DNA of 64,000 bases from Hahella sp. KA22 (GTDB lineage: Bacteria; Pseudomonadota; Gammaproteobacteria; Pseudomonadales; Oleiphilaceae): contig NZ_CP035490.1 of assembly GCF_004135205.1 (NCBI RefSeq), positions 4,197,644 through 4,261,643 of the forward strand, in the 5' to 3' direction. The notes below the pieces were generated by a model. The model saw only the letters and a program-made list of their open reading frames with translations. It was not told where the DNA came from and made no database searches. This document shows positions 7,911 through 15,552 of the stretch, one piece after another. The position numbers were made by a program, and so were the translations under genes. Position 1 is the first letter of the stretch. Every line of letters starts with the position of its first letter.

Positions 7911-8876
7911 ATGAACCACTCAAAGCATGCGCTGAGCAGCGCGATCATTTTGTCTATCATGATGACAGCGGCCGGCTGTTCCAGTTCCGGCGACGGCGCC
8001 AAAGGGCCTGACAACAACGACGGCCAGAACGGCGGCGATATCAATCAGAAGAACTTCACGGTTATCCAGGGTACGGATCTGAACACCAAGAGTTCCGCCC
8101 TGTTGTCGTTCAATCCCGGCGGACCGGGAGGCTCCTCTAACCAGAGCCAGCGTGCAGGGGACGTCCTGCAGGCGGAAGACGGCGTTGACTCGATTCTGAT
8201 CGGCGGATTGGGCGTGGACGTCATGCTCGGCGCTTCGGGCGACGACATTCTTATCGGCGGTACAGAAGACTTCAATTCAAGCGTCGACGGCGACAACAAA
8301 GGCGCCGACAACCGCGACAGAGCCTTCGGCAATGGCGGCGACGACCTCTTCATCTGGACGCCAGGGGACGGCAGCGACTTCTTCGACGGCGGCGAAGGCG
8401 TGGATGTCCTGGTATTGGGCGTTGTCGGCGAGCAGCGGGACAACAACGGCGCCACAGAAGGCGCCCCGTTCTTCAACGTGAGCCCGCCCGGACGCGAAGG
8501 CAGTCAGGATTTTGACGGCATCTTTCTGGATGCGACCAATAAACCCGTGGTCAAAGTGTCCACCTCACCGGGCTTCTGCACCGTCATCGACAAAGGCGAA
8601 CATGCTGAAGAGCTGGAGCTGTTGAATCTCGACCACATTGTCCGGTTCACCCTGCGTGGCGTCGCGGAGGCCTTTGAAGCCGGCGCACGCACTGACGATG
8701 ACGGCCTGCGCGTCGCCATCAGCACGAAAAATGTGGAGTACCTGGTGTGCGCCCCCAAAGTGACCACCGATGGCGCAGCGACCGACAATATCGAAGTGCT
8801 GGACCTGACCACCACGCCGCCAAGACTCGCCCTGTTGTCTGAGTTGCCTGAGCACATCGCGCTGATGATTCAATAA
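7911..8876 (+). CDS. RTX-like lipoprotein, paralogue of the preceding gene
   Basis: Protein of 321 aa. The start at 7911 is chosen because an AAGGA ribosome-binding site precedes it and it gives a proper lipoprotein signal peptide with the lipobox-like end MMTAAGC (Cys22), although the -3 residue is Ala rather than Leu. The mature protein begins with a Ser/Gly/Asp-rich linker, then RTX-type repeats (LIGGLGVDVMLGASGDDILI, GGDDLFIWTPGDGSDFFDGG), then the same C-terminal domain as the upstream gene (PFFNVSPPG, GSQDFDGIF, SPGFCTVIDKG, LDHIVRFTLRG, YLVCAPK). It would be a membrane-anchored partner of the soluble exported copy. Role unknown. Confidence 0.8.
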   Translation: MNHSKHALSSAIILSIMMTAAGCSSSGDGAKGPDNNDGQNGGDINQKNFTVIQGTDLNTKSSALLSFNPGGPGGSSNQSQRAGDVLQAEDGVDSILIGGLGVDVMLGASGDDILIGGTEDFNSSVDGDNKGADNRDRAFGNGGDDLFIWTPGDGSDFFDGGEGVDVLVLGVVGEQRDNNGATEGAPFFNVSPPGREGSQDFDGIFLDATNKPVVKVSTSPGFCTVIDKGEHAEELELLNLDHIVRFTLRGVAEAFEAGARTDDDGLRVAISTKNVEYLVCAPKVTTDGAATDNIEVLDLTTTPPRLALLSELPEHIALMIQ

Positions 8877-8937
8877 TCTTTCAGGCTGTGATTCAGGAAC
8901 CGCCCTGCTTTCCTAGGAAGGCGGGGTGAACCCGTTT

Positions 8938-8991
8938 ACGCCTTAGCTTAATACTACGCCTTGGCTTAGTCCTGAGCGTCGATGGCGACGC
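8938..8991. repeat. short direct repeat plus hairpin after the RTX operon
   Basis: ACGCCTTAGCTTA (8938-8950) is repeated as ACGCCTTGGCTTA (8956-8968). A 6-bp perfect stem, GCGTCG / CGACGC with a 4-nt loop, follows at 8976-8991. A further inverted repeat around TTCCTAGGAA (8911-8920) lies between the stop codon and these repeats and may be the terminator. Confidence 0.4.
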
Positions 8992-9057
8992 ATCGTCAAA
9001 CACGCTCTCTTCCTACTCACCACCCCAAAAAAATAATTAGAAAAATAAAAAATATTC

Positions 9058-9085
9058 TGCATCCAAACACCGCGTCGGCGTCGTC
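9058..9085 (+). promoter_or_regulatory. predicted ECF-type promoter of the second COG4315 gene
   Basis: TTCTGCATCC, then TCGGCGTCGTC, with 17 bp between TGCATCC and CGTC. This is the same as at 6064-6091, and the match continues into the leader (GAGATC). It lies 57-84 bp upstream of the ATG. Confidence 0.5.
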
Positions 9086-9141
9086 TTAATCAATGAGATC
9101 ACAACAACGCCGTTCAACTTACAGATTAAAAGGACATTCTC

Positions 9142-9645
9142 ATGAAGAACTTCGCCGCACTGACCGCCCTGATGGTTGCTTTCACTGGTTTCACCTCCGC
9201 TGCGCACGCTGAAGGACAAGCGGATCGTTATTGCGATGACGACTATGCAAAGAAAACCTATAGCAGCGCCAGTTACGCAAGCGCCAGCAACCAGGGCGAC
9301 CATGTCAAAACGGCTGCTAACGACAGCGCCAATCGCGTCGTCACCAAAGTCTCTACCTCTGTCGGCCAAGTATTCGCCAACGCCCAGGGCATGACGTTGT
9401 ACACCTTCACTAAAGACAGCAACGGGACCTCCGTTTGTTATGACTCCTGCGCAGACAGCTGGCCTCCGTTCCTGGCGCAACAGAACGCCAAAACCTGGGG
9501 CGAGTTCACCGTGATCGCCCGCAACGACGGGAGCTATCAATGGGCTTACAAAAACCACCCGCTGTACCTGTGGGTGGGCGACCGACAACAGGGCGACGCC
9601 ACTGGCCACGGCGTCGGCAATGTGTGGTACGCCGCGCAGCCGTAA
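9142..9645 (+). CDS. exported COG4315-type repeat protein (PF03640 family), copy 2
   Basis: Paralogue of the gene at 6163, 167 aa. Signal peptide at residues 1-23 (MKNFAALTALMVAFTGFTSA then AHA before EGQADR). The linker is shorter than in copy 1 and lacks the Gly/Tyr-rich insert. The C-terminal repeats are nearly identical to copy 1 (GMTLYTFTKDSNGTSVCYDS, GEFTVIARNDGSYQWAYKN, LYLWVGDRQQGDATGHGVG). The duplication includes the promoter region, so both copies are probably expressed under the same sigma factor. It lies directly upstream of the sigma/anti-sigma operon. Biochemical function unknown. Confidence 0.85.
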   Translation: MKNFAALTALMVAFTGFTSAAHAEGQADRYCDDDYAKKTYSSASYASASNQGDHVKTAANDSANRVVTKVSTSVGQVFANAQGMTLYTFTKDSNGTSVCYDSCADSWPPFLAQQNAKTWGEFTVIARNDGSYQWAYKNHPLYLWVGDRQQGDATGHGVGNVWYAAQP

Positions 9646-9761
9646 TCCCCCTTATAAGCGCCCTCTTCTCCTCTCTGCGCCGGCGTGACATGAACGCCCG
9701 CAGAGAGTCGCAGAATAAAAAGTACTCCCAGAAAAATACCGACGAAAAAGTTTTCCGCCGC

Positions 9762-9788
9762 TGTAACTTATTCTCTCTGGGCGTCGTA
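9762..9788 (+). promoter_or_regulatory. predicted autoregulated ECF promoter of the sigma/anti-sigma operon
   Basis: CTGTAACTT, then GGGCGTCGTAG, with 17 bp between TGTAAC and CGTA. It is nearly the same as the site at 6853-6878. It lies 164-190 bp upstream of the sigma ATG, with a terminator-like hairpin in between. Autoregulation by the encoded sigma factor is usual for ECF operons and is inferred here. Confidence 0.55.
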
Positions 9789-9909
9789 GATGGATGAGGG
9801 CCGCTCGTTTTTCTAATGGAGATGGCGACGTTTTTATCTGAGCGCACTTCAACTTGCGCTGCATTCAGACTCATCTGATCACGTCGTCCAAGTGACTCAA
9901 CAATAAGGA

Positions 9910-9945
9910 CGCCCCGCATTCCGCATGCGGTCGGGGCGAGTTTTT
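9910..9945 (+). terminator. GC-rich hairpin with U-tract immediately before the sigma start (terminator or attenuator)
   Basis: CGCCCCG (9910-9916) pairs with CGGGGCG (9932-9938), enclosing a second small palindrome CCGCATGCGG, and is followed by AG and five Ts. The sigma ATG lies 6 nt after the T-run. The only ribosome-binding-site-like sequence, TAAGGA (9904-9909), is on the other side of the hairpin. This is either the end of the 9142 transcript or an attenuator for the sigma gene. Confidence 0.6.
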
Positions 9946-9951
9946 AGTGCC

Positions 9952-10518
9952 ATGGAAAACACTTTCGACCCGGACGAACTGGAAAATCTGTTGGCGCGTA
10001 TTGCGCTTAAAGATCAAAAGGCGCTGGAGCAGCTTTATAAACGCGTCGCGCCGAAGCTCAATGGAGTAGCCATGATAATTTTACGAGACACAGATTTATC
10101 AAACGATGTTCTGCAGGAAGCCTTTTTGCAGATCTGGCATAAGGCGGACGAATATCGCCGCAGCCTTAGCGAACCCATGACCTGGATGACGTCGCTGGTG
10201 CGCTATCGCGCCCTGGATAAGCTGAAAGCGGAAAACCGGGAACAGACGCGTCGGGAGCGTCATGATGAACTCAAGCAACTGCTTGAGCAAAACCTCGTCG
10301 ACTCTCCCCTGCGCGACGTGCTGAACTCAAACGAAAAATGCCGCATCCACCGCTGCCTGAGGTCGCTGGATGTGTTGAACCGCAACGCCATCCTCATGGC
10401 TTATTACTACGGTTACAGCCGCGAAGACATCGCCGTGCACATTGAAAAACCCGTTAATACCGTCAAAGTCTGGCTGAAGCGGGGTCTTGGGAGGTTAGCG
10501 CAATGCCTCGGCCATTGA
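9952..10518 (+). CDS. ECF-type RNA polymerase sigma factor (SigK/RpoE-like)
   Basis: Sigma-70 family factor of the extracytoplasmic group, 188 aa. Region 2 is seen at about residues 25-90 (KDQKALEQLYKRVAPKL, NDVLQEAFLQIWHKADEYR, WMTSLVRYRALDKLK) and region 4 at about 125-185 (LRSLDVLNRNAILMAYYYGY, SREDIAVHIEKPVNTVKVWL as its HTH). It directs RNA polymerase to a small regulon and is normally held inactive by the partner encoded next. The ATG at 9952 is preferred, although the frame is open from 9925 inside the hairpin; neither has a well-placed ribosome-binding site. It overlaps the anti-sigma gene by 16 bp, so the two are translationally coupled. Confidence 0.9.
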   Translation: MENTFDPDELENLLARIALKDQKALEQLYKRVAPKLNGVAMIILRDTDLSNDVLQEAFLQIWHKADEYRRSLSEPMTWMTSLVRYRALDKLKAENREQTRRERHDELKQLLEQNLVDSPLRDVLNSNEKCRIHRCLRSLDVLNRNAILMAYYYGYSREDIAVHIEKPVNTVKVWLKRGLGRLAQCLGH

Positions 10519-11255
10519 GATACAAAAATCCAGAGCTTCTGGACCGCCTGGCGTCCAACTACGTCATCGGCGCACTGCGAGGCAAAGCGCGCAAACGCTT
10601 CGAAGCCATCATGCGCGAGGACGAGACCGTCGCCCAAAGAGTGCGACAGTGGGAAGAAAAGTTTCAACCTCTGCATGAGAACACGGCGCCGGTAGCGCCC
10701 AAAACAGCGACCTGGAGCGCCATCTCCGCCCGCATCAACGATGCGCCCGGTCAGTTGATGGAGAAGCTATTACGCAAACTGAGCTTCTACAAATACCTCT
10801 CCGCCGCCGCTCTGTCGTTAGCGCTGTGCATCGCGCTCTATCCTGCGCTGTCAGGGACGGAGCAGCCCCATCCCGAACAGGCGACACTTACACCCAGCGT
10901 TAACTATGTTGCGGTGATGGAGAATACGGACGAACAGGCGGTCATGGTGGTGACCGTCGACAAAGCGGCTCGCCAGTTGACCTTGAACATCGTGGAAAAG
11001 CCCGTCATCGCCCAGAATGCGACATTGCAATTGTGGGCCGTTTCAAGGGACGACAATACCGTCAGCAGTTTAGGAACCATTGAACTGAAGGGGCAAACGC
11101 AAAGAAGTCTGTCACAGCGGGAATGGGAGTTAATTCAAAGCGCGGAACATTTGCTCGTTTCCAAAGAAAAGCCCGGCGGCTCGGCAACTGGCGCCCCCAG
11201 CGCACAACTGCTGGCCAAAGGGTTATGCGTGAAAGTGGCGGGTTGGCAAAGCTAA
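10503..11255 (+). CDS. RskA-like membrane anti-sigma factor
   Basis: Protein of 250 aa with the layout of anti-sigma-K factors. A cytoplasmic sigma-binding N-terminal part (ELLDRLASNYVIGALRGKARKR at 11-32, the usual start of this domain) leads to one membrane helix (about 94-115, YKYLSAAALSLALCIALYPAL). A periplasmic beta-rich domain follows (YVAVMENTDEQAVMVVTVDK, LQLWAVSRDDNTVSSLGTIE), as in RskA/PF10099. It would sequester the ECF factor and release it on an envelope signal. The canonical HXXXCXXC zinc motif is absent, so it is not a ZAS-type redox anti-sigma. Its start overlaps the sigma stop. Confidence 0.85.
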   Translation: MPRPLRYKNPELLDRLASNYVIGALRGKARKRFEAIMREDETVAQRVRQWEEKFQPLHENTAPVAPKTATWSAISARINDAPGQLMEKLLRKLSFYKYLSAAALSLALCIALYPALSGTEQPHPEQATLTPSVNYVAVMENTDEQAVMVVTVDKAARQLTLNIVEKPVIAQNATLQLWAVSRDDNTVSSLGTIELKGQTQRSLSQREWELIQSAEHLLVSKEKPGGSATGAPSAQLLAKGLCVKVAGWQS

Positions 11256-11309
11256 CTGCTCCCGCCGTTTTTGGTCGGCTCTTACTTAGCACTTTTTAAA
11301 CAAGAGAAC

Positions 11310-11525
11310 TCAACGATCAACGTTAGCGCCACAGACCACACAACAGCGATTAGCCAGGGAACAGGCCTCACACATCCTCCACGCATTATTGCGATAATGA
11401 CGGTTTCCATCCGGCTGTCGCGCATCCCATATCTGCTTGCAAACGGGACAAGCGCTGAACGATCTAACTCGCAATTTATTCCTGCACGCGTCGCTGCAAT
11501 ACAGCGGCTCTGGCGCTTTTGTCAT
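11310..11525 (-). CDS. small cysteine-rich, probably zinc-binding protein
   Basis: Not recognised as a named family. At 71 aa it has four Cys pairs spaced like zinc knuckles: CSDAC (10-14), CPVC (26-29), CEAC (52-55) and CCVVC (61-65). The rest is polar and basic (RNKLRVR, NRHYRNNAWR). The frame is open from a TTG at 11552, but the ATG at 11525 has an AAGGA ribosome-binding site 10 nt upstream and is chosen. It is convergent with the anti-sigma gene. It could bind nucleic acid or act as a metal-binding adaptor. Confidence 0.55.
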   Translation of the reverse strand: MTKAPEPLYCSDACRNKLRVRSFSACPVCKQIWDARQPDGNRHYRNNAWRMCEACSLANRCCVVCGANVDR

Positions 11526-11720
11526 GATTCGGCGTTCCTTGGTGGAGACCAATTTTAAAAAGAGAAGATTCTAGTCTTCAATATGGGACAGAGACAATTT
11601 CGCCACTCTCTGCACTTTCACCGCTAGCCTCAAAGCCACAATTAAACCCAGTTCCCAGAATCGAACAAAGTACATATTACGTTAACCCCACTGTCACCAA
11701 TCGCAGCTATTCTTTTTTGG

Positions 11721-11734
11721 CTGGTATATACCAG
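11721..11734. promoter_or_regulatory. perfect palindrome upstream of the phosphodiesterase gene
   Basis: CTGGTATATACCAG is a perfect 14-bp palindrome, 26 bp before the ATG at 11760 and overlapping a TATA-like -10. It would suit a repressor site. The regulator is unknown. Confidence 0.35.
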
Positions 11735-11759
11735 ATAAACCCAAAAACTAGGAGAGATT

Positions 11760-13529
11760 ATGCTTAACTGGAAGAGTTGCGCGGCGGGCGTTGGCCTGTT
11801 GGCGATGACGTCTTTGGCTGTGGCGGATAATAAAGTTCTCTTGATCGGGATTGACGGTCTGCAACTGGAGCAGGTTCAACGCTTGAACACGCCCAACTTT
11901 GACCGGCTCAACATCACCAAGGCCTACACTGGCGGTATCCAAGGCGCCGCGTCGGAGCAGCCGACGATCAGCGGACCGGGTTGGGCGACAATACTGACCG
12001 GGGTGTGGCTGTCCAAGCACGGGGTAAGCTCCAACGACGCGGGCTTGGCCAATCCTGAATTCCCCGGTCTGTTCAAACGGATCAAAGACGCCAACCCTGA
12101 CGCCTACGTGGCCAGCATCGCCAACTGGGCGCCCATCAACACCAACTTCTTCGCCAATGAGGTCGCCAATATCGACGAGGTCGTCAGCGGCGTTAATGAC
12201 GAAGAAGTGGTCAATCGCGCGCTGCAAACCCTCTCCCAGACACCCGCTGATTTTGTATTCCTACACCTGGACGATCCCGATCATGCAGGACACGCCAGTT
12301 GCTTTGGCGGCGCCTACGATAAAGCCGTGCAGGACTCTGACCGCCGCCTGGGACAGCTTCTGGATAAAGTGGCCAACCTGCAAAATCAGAACGCCGATAA
12401 CTGGCTGGTGTTAGTGACCACGGATCACGGTCGCACGCCGATTGTGGGTTGCGGCCATGGCAATCAGACCGAGCCGGAAAAAACCATCTTTATCGGGTCT
12501 AATCAGCCGATGAACGCCGAGTTCTCGCAACAGGTGACGGACATTCCCAACACGCAGTTCAATTCGCTCTACGGCTATCCGTCGCAAGCCTCTATCGCTC
12601 CCACCGTGTTACGTCATCTTGGCGTGAATATCGACGCTTCCTGGCGCCTGGACGGCTTGCCGTTGATTGGCGATCTGGGGGTGCGCAAACTGATGGAGAA
12701 CGGCTCCACCGCCCAGCGTTTCACCTGGTATACCGATGAGCAGAAACCGGCGAATATCTACCGTAACGGCGAGTTAGTGGATCAGGTTTATTCCATGGAT
12801 CGCGGCTGGTCTGATCCAGATATGACCGCCGCCGGCGTCACGGACTATGTGGTGGAGATCAACAGTACGCCATTGGCGCTGCGCCTGAATAATTTCCAGA
12901 TCGACGCCGCATTGAGCAAAGACGCCTTCAAAGCCTACTTTTTCCGCAATGATCAGCAGTATGTGCGTTATGACAAGGTGCTGGACAAGTCAGACGGCGG
13001 CTATCCCAAAGCCGTTAATAACCAGACCTGGCCGGGCATGGAAACATATCGGGATTTGATCACCGCCAGCTTTCAGAAAGACGCCGGAACCAGCTACTAC
13101 TTCCTCAAAAACGGTCAATACATCAATTACGACAACATCGGCGACAAGGTAAGAAGCGGTTACCCCAAGCCCATCAACAACGCCACCTGGCCCGGCCTGG
13201 AGCCCTACAAAGACCAGATAGAAGCCGCCCTGCGCTGGCACAATCAGAAAGTGTACTTCTTCCTGAGCAACGGCGATTACATTCGTTACGACATCAACAG
13301 CGACGCCGTGGACAGCGGCTACCCCAAACCGATCAACGACAGCACCTGGCCGGGTCTGGGCAGCTACGCCAAGGAAATCACTGCCGCCGTAAAATGGAGC
13401 GACAGCCGCGGCTACATCTTCCTGACCGGCCAACGCTACCTGCGCTACAACATCAGCCAGGACAAAGTGGACGACGGCTATCCCAAGCCGGTGAATAGCT
13501 CCACCTGGCCTGGGTTGTTGAATCCGTAA
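11760..13529 (+). CDS. secreted type I phosphodiesterase with C-terminal hemopexin propeller
   Basis: Exported protein of 589 aa. Signal peptide at residues 1-22 (cleavage after SLAVA-D region). Residues 24-320 form an alkaline-phosphatase-superfamily phosphodiesterase/nucleotide pyrophosphatase domain. The metal and nucleophile motifs are present in order: LLIGIDGLQ, GPGWATILTG (Thr nucleophile region), DDPDHAGH, TTDHGRT and GCGHGNQ. Residues about 380-589 hold four hemopexin repeats of 48-50 aa, each ending with a variant of GYPKP(I/V)N..TWPGL, enough for a complete four-bladed propeller. Hemopexin domains commonly bind proteins or heme, so the propeller may position the enzyme on a substrate. 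An imperfect hairpin follows the stop. Substrate unknown. Confidence 0.85.
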   Translation: MLNWKSCAAGVGLLAMTSLAVADNKVLLIGIDGLQLEQVQRLNTPNFDRLNITKAYTGGIQGAASEQPTISGPGWATILTGVWLSKHGVSSNDAGLANPEFPGLFKRIKDANPDAYVASIANWAPINTNFFANEVANIDEVVSGVNDEEVVNRALQTLSQTPADFVFLHLDDPDHAGHASCFGGAYDKAVQDSDRRLGQLLDKVANLQNQNADNWLVLVTTDHGRTPIVGCGHGNQTEPEKTIFIGSNQPMNAEFSQQVTDIPNTQFNSLYGYPSQASIAPTVLRHLGVNIDASWRLDGLPLIGDLGVRKLMENGSTAQRFTWYTDEQKPANIYRNGELVDQVYSMDRGWSDPDMTAAGVTDYVVEINSTPLALRLNNFQIDAALSKDAFKAYFFRNDQQYVRYDKVLDKSDGGYPKAVNNQTWPGMETYRDLITASFQKDAGTSYYFLKNGQYINYDNIGDKVRSGYPKPINNATWPGLEPYKDQIEAALRWHNQKVYFFLSNGDYIRYDINSDAVDSGYPKPINDSTWPGLGSYAKEITAAVKWSDSRGYIFLTGQRYLRYNISQDKVDDGYPKPVNSSTWPGLLNP

Positions 13530-13544
13530 TTAAGCGTTATTTCG

Positions 13545-13583
13545 TCGGGGGCATGCAGGAAGAGCAGTACCTGCCGCCCCCGA
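13545..13583 (+). terminator. GC-rich hairpin after the phosphodiesterase gene
   Basis: The outer stem TCGGGGG / CCCCCGA (7 bp) and inner stem GCAGG / CCTGC enclose a 10-nt loop. It begins 16 bp after the stop codon at 13529. There is no clean T-run after it, so terminator function is likely but not certain. Confidence 0.5.
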
Positions 13584-13585
13584 TG

Positions 13586-13630
13586 ATTATCTATTTAGAA
13601 GCTATCCGTTCAGAAGCCATCTATTCAGAA
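13586..13630 (+). repeat. three imperfect 15-bp tandem repeats
   Basis: The units are ATTATCTATTTAGAA, GCTATCCGTTCAGAA and GCCATCTATTCAGAA. They lie in the gap between the phosphodiesterase gene and the presumed end of the cassette cluster. No gene is evident here. Confidence 0.5.
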
Positions 13631-13708
13631 ACTATCCACCCTGGCGCTGCATCTGTTGCAGAGCTGCCTTGTTTACGTCAATACAGGCCGAGCGTCAGCG
13701 AGGTCCAG

Positions 13709-14239
13709 TTAGCCAACCAACTCAGCTCCAGGATTACTTCTTACAATTTCTTCGCCATGCCGAGGTATATCATGCCCGGCTAGCCATTGGTAATGCTCAA
13801 TACCGAGAAGGTCAGCCAATTTATAAGCAGGCATCTCGCTAAAAATGTCGTCCAATGTGTCCAGACAAAATAGCTGAATCAGCTTTTCACGGTCGCCCTG
13901 ATCAATTAGCAAGTCGACAAAGCGTTGAACATCTAATTTATCTTTTTCAATATACAGTTCCGGGTCCCATGCACACACATATGCACTTATCAAAACGCCA
14001 TTAGAAAACAAATTCACAACCCAGGCGTGATCCTCAGCAAACATATAGTGCAGAACCATACCATTATAGTTAGCAGCGACATTATCTTTTTGTGAATTTA
14101 AATCGCCCTCTGGCAGTATTGTTACCCAGTTATTGGATTCATCAAAGACTATCCCGCGGACACCAAGCCTTTTTAATAAATCTTTTCCTTCTTCTTTGTT
14201 CTTGGTACGCAGGTGATAACTTTCACTAAACTCACTCAT
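13709..14239 (-). CDS. hypothetical cassette protein, 176 aa
   Basis: Not recognised. Soluble acidic protein with alternating strands in the first two thirds (GVRGIVFDESNNWVTILPEG, MVLHYMFAEDHAWVVNLFSN, GVLISAYVCAWD) and a helical C-terminal third (DVQRFVDLLIDQGDREKLIQ, YKLADLLGIEHYQWLAGHD). There is no signal peptide. The ATG follows GGAGACATAA. It is the last gene of the minus-strand cassette cluster. Its stop at 13709 is followed on that strand by GGCTAAC, an attC-core-like half-site, but no matching second half was found, so the terminal site is probably lost. The fold pattern would suit an immunity or antitoxin-like role, which is only a guess. Confidence 0.65.
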   Translation of the reverse strand: MSEFSESYHLRTKNKEEGKDLLKRLGVRGIVFDESNNWVTILPEGDLNSQKDNVAANYNGMVLHYMFAEDHAWVVNLFSNGVLISAYVCAWDPELYIEKDKLDVQRFVDLLIDQGDREKLIQLFCLDTLDDIFSEMPAYKLADLLGIEHYQWLAGHDIPRHGEEIVRSNPGAELVG

Positions 14240-14270
14240 TTATGTCTCCATAGTCGGGTTTCTAAAGTTA

Positions 14271-14337
14271 GTGTAACGGGCTGATTTGGAGGCGCTACTG
14301 CGCCGGAAAACCGGCCTCGCTGATGCATAGGTTAGGA
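14271..14337 (-). repeat. attC-like recombination site (weak)
   Basis: GTGTAAC (14271-14277) and GTTAGGA (14331-14337) form the outer cores around GC-rich inverted segments GGAGGCGC / GCCTC. The TAA stop of the 383-aa gene lies inside one core, as is usual in integron cassettes. The arm pairing is poorer than at the other sites. Confidence 0.45.
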
Positions 14338-15483
14338 TTCGTCATCAAATAAATCCGGCTTATCCAAAACTCTAAAGCTCTGTGGATTCAGCAAATATGT
14401 GGATCTGGGTGTTACGTGTAAATCACCTTGGCAAGTAACCGGCATCTTTGGCTTGTGAGCTCTAACGGCCTCCCAATAGTCGTCTAATCCTAGCTTTATG
14501 GAGATACTTTTCTCTGAACCATTGACCAAAGAGCTCACCCTAACAGATCCATAGTCTTCTGATGGCTCGTGATCCATCCTAATAACCAAACCAAAAACTT
14601 CATAATTTTCAATTACATAATCACCTTTGTAATACTTCGAAGCAGTTTCTAAAACAGGAATATGGACTGATGAAAACCTATGCGATGTATTTATCTCATC
14701 TGAGTCTTTTTCCGATGGAGCTAGCTCAATGGATATCTCTACGTCCCTATTTTTTCTACTACCGCTAATCCCAATGAGGGCATCGCAAAGGTTAGCACTT
14801 ACGCCGCTTGAAACCACCTCCTCAAATGCCATTAAATCTTTAGTCTTCTCATATTTATTAATGGCTGAGATAGTTGCTTTTAAACTTGTGGCCAGATTAT
14901 TACTCACTGACCTAGTAATAGACCTATCTGCCTCGGGAAAGCTTTCATGCGGAACTTTTATTAAGGGCGCAATAACATTAACCACGTAACTACCCCGCTC
15001 AGTTTGGCCAAACCTTAATGTATCCAAAAAGTCTCTTGCCGCAGCCGGCCAGCTTCCTGAGAAAAATTTCTTCTTCCTGAAGGCGGACAAAGTGGACGAA
15101 ACCAATAGGTCTTTAGCTCTTTCAAACAAAAGAACGCCATCATCTATTGGAATAGCCCCGCCTTCCACATCGGGGCTAACAACCCTTACCTTGATTATGT
15201 CTGAATCAAAGTTGATTACTTCTTCAGCCACTTTTCCTAAAGATCTCTCTTCAAACTCCGAGATGACCTGTATTGCTTCGCGGACTCTCAGGTAGTAATC
15301 GCGCAAATCCAAACTAAGAGGCTGAACAACCTCTAAGTCAAAATAGGCTTCTTCGGGCCTATGCCAAATTTTGGCTTTATCGCCTATTGCCCCATCATCT
15401 ATCCATCCGGTAGCAATCAAGTATTTTTCTAGTTGGTTCGGAACAATATCTGTTACGACTCTATTGATATCAAAGGAATTCAT
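14332..15483 (-). CDS. hypothetical protein, 383 aa, second gene of a two-gene cassette
   Basis: Not recognised. Soluble protein without signal peptide. Visible segments are an N-terminal helical part (VVTDIVPNQLEKYLIATGWI), a middle containing GSYVVNVIAPLIKVPHESFP and ITRSVSNNLATSLKATISAI, and a beta-rich C-terminal half (YYKGDYVIENYEVFGLVIRM, YGSVRVSSLVNGSEKSISIK, HVTPRSTYLLNPQSFRVLD). A very strong ribosome-binding site (AAAGGAGG) precedes the ATG. Before the IS1380-family insertion its ATG overlapped the stop of the DUF4365 gene as ATGA, so the two were translationally coupled partners. The IS now separates it from the original promoter. A role with the DUF4365 protein in defence or toxin-antitoxin activity is a guess. 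Confidence 0.7.
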   Translation of the reverse strand: MNSFDINRVVTDIVPNQLEKYLIATGWIDDGAIGDKAKIWHRPEEAYFDLEVVQPLSLDLRDYYLRVREAIQVISEFEERSLGKVAEEVINFDSDIIKVRVVSPDVEGGAIPIDDGVLLFERAKDLLVSSTLSAFRKKKFFSGSWPAAARDFLDTLRFGQTERGSYVVNVIAPLIKVPHESFPEADRSITRSVSNNLATSLKATISAINKYEKTKDLMAFEEVVSSGVSANLCDALIGISGSRKNRDVEISIELAPSEKDSDEINTSHRFSSVHIPVLETASKYYKGDYVIENYEVFGLVIRMDHEPSEDYGSVRVSSLVNGSEKSISIKLGLDDYWEAVRAHKPKMPVTCQGDLHVTPRSTYLLNPQSFRVLDKPDLFDDES

Positions 15484-15552
15484 GCGACCTCCTTTGAGCT
15501 GGCCATTTGCATTAAATAAAGTATGCTCTCAGATGTCAGTCTTTGACTTCTG

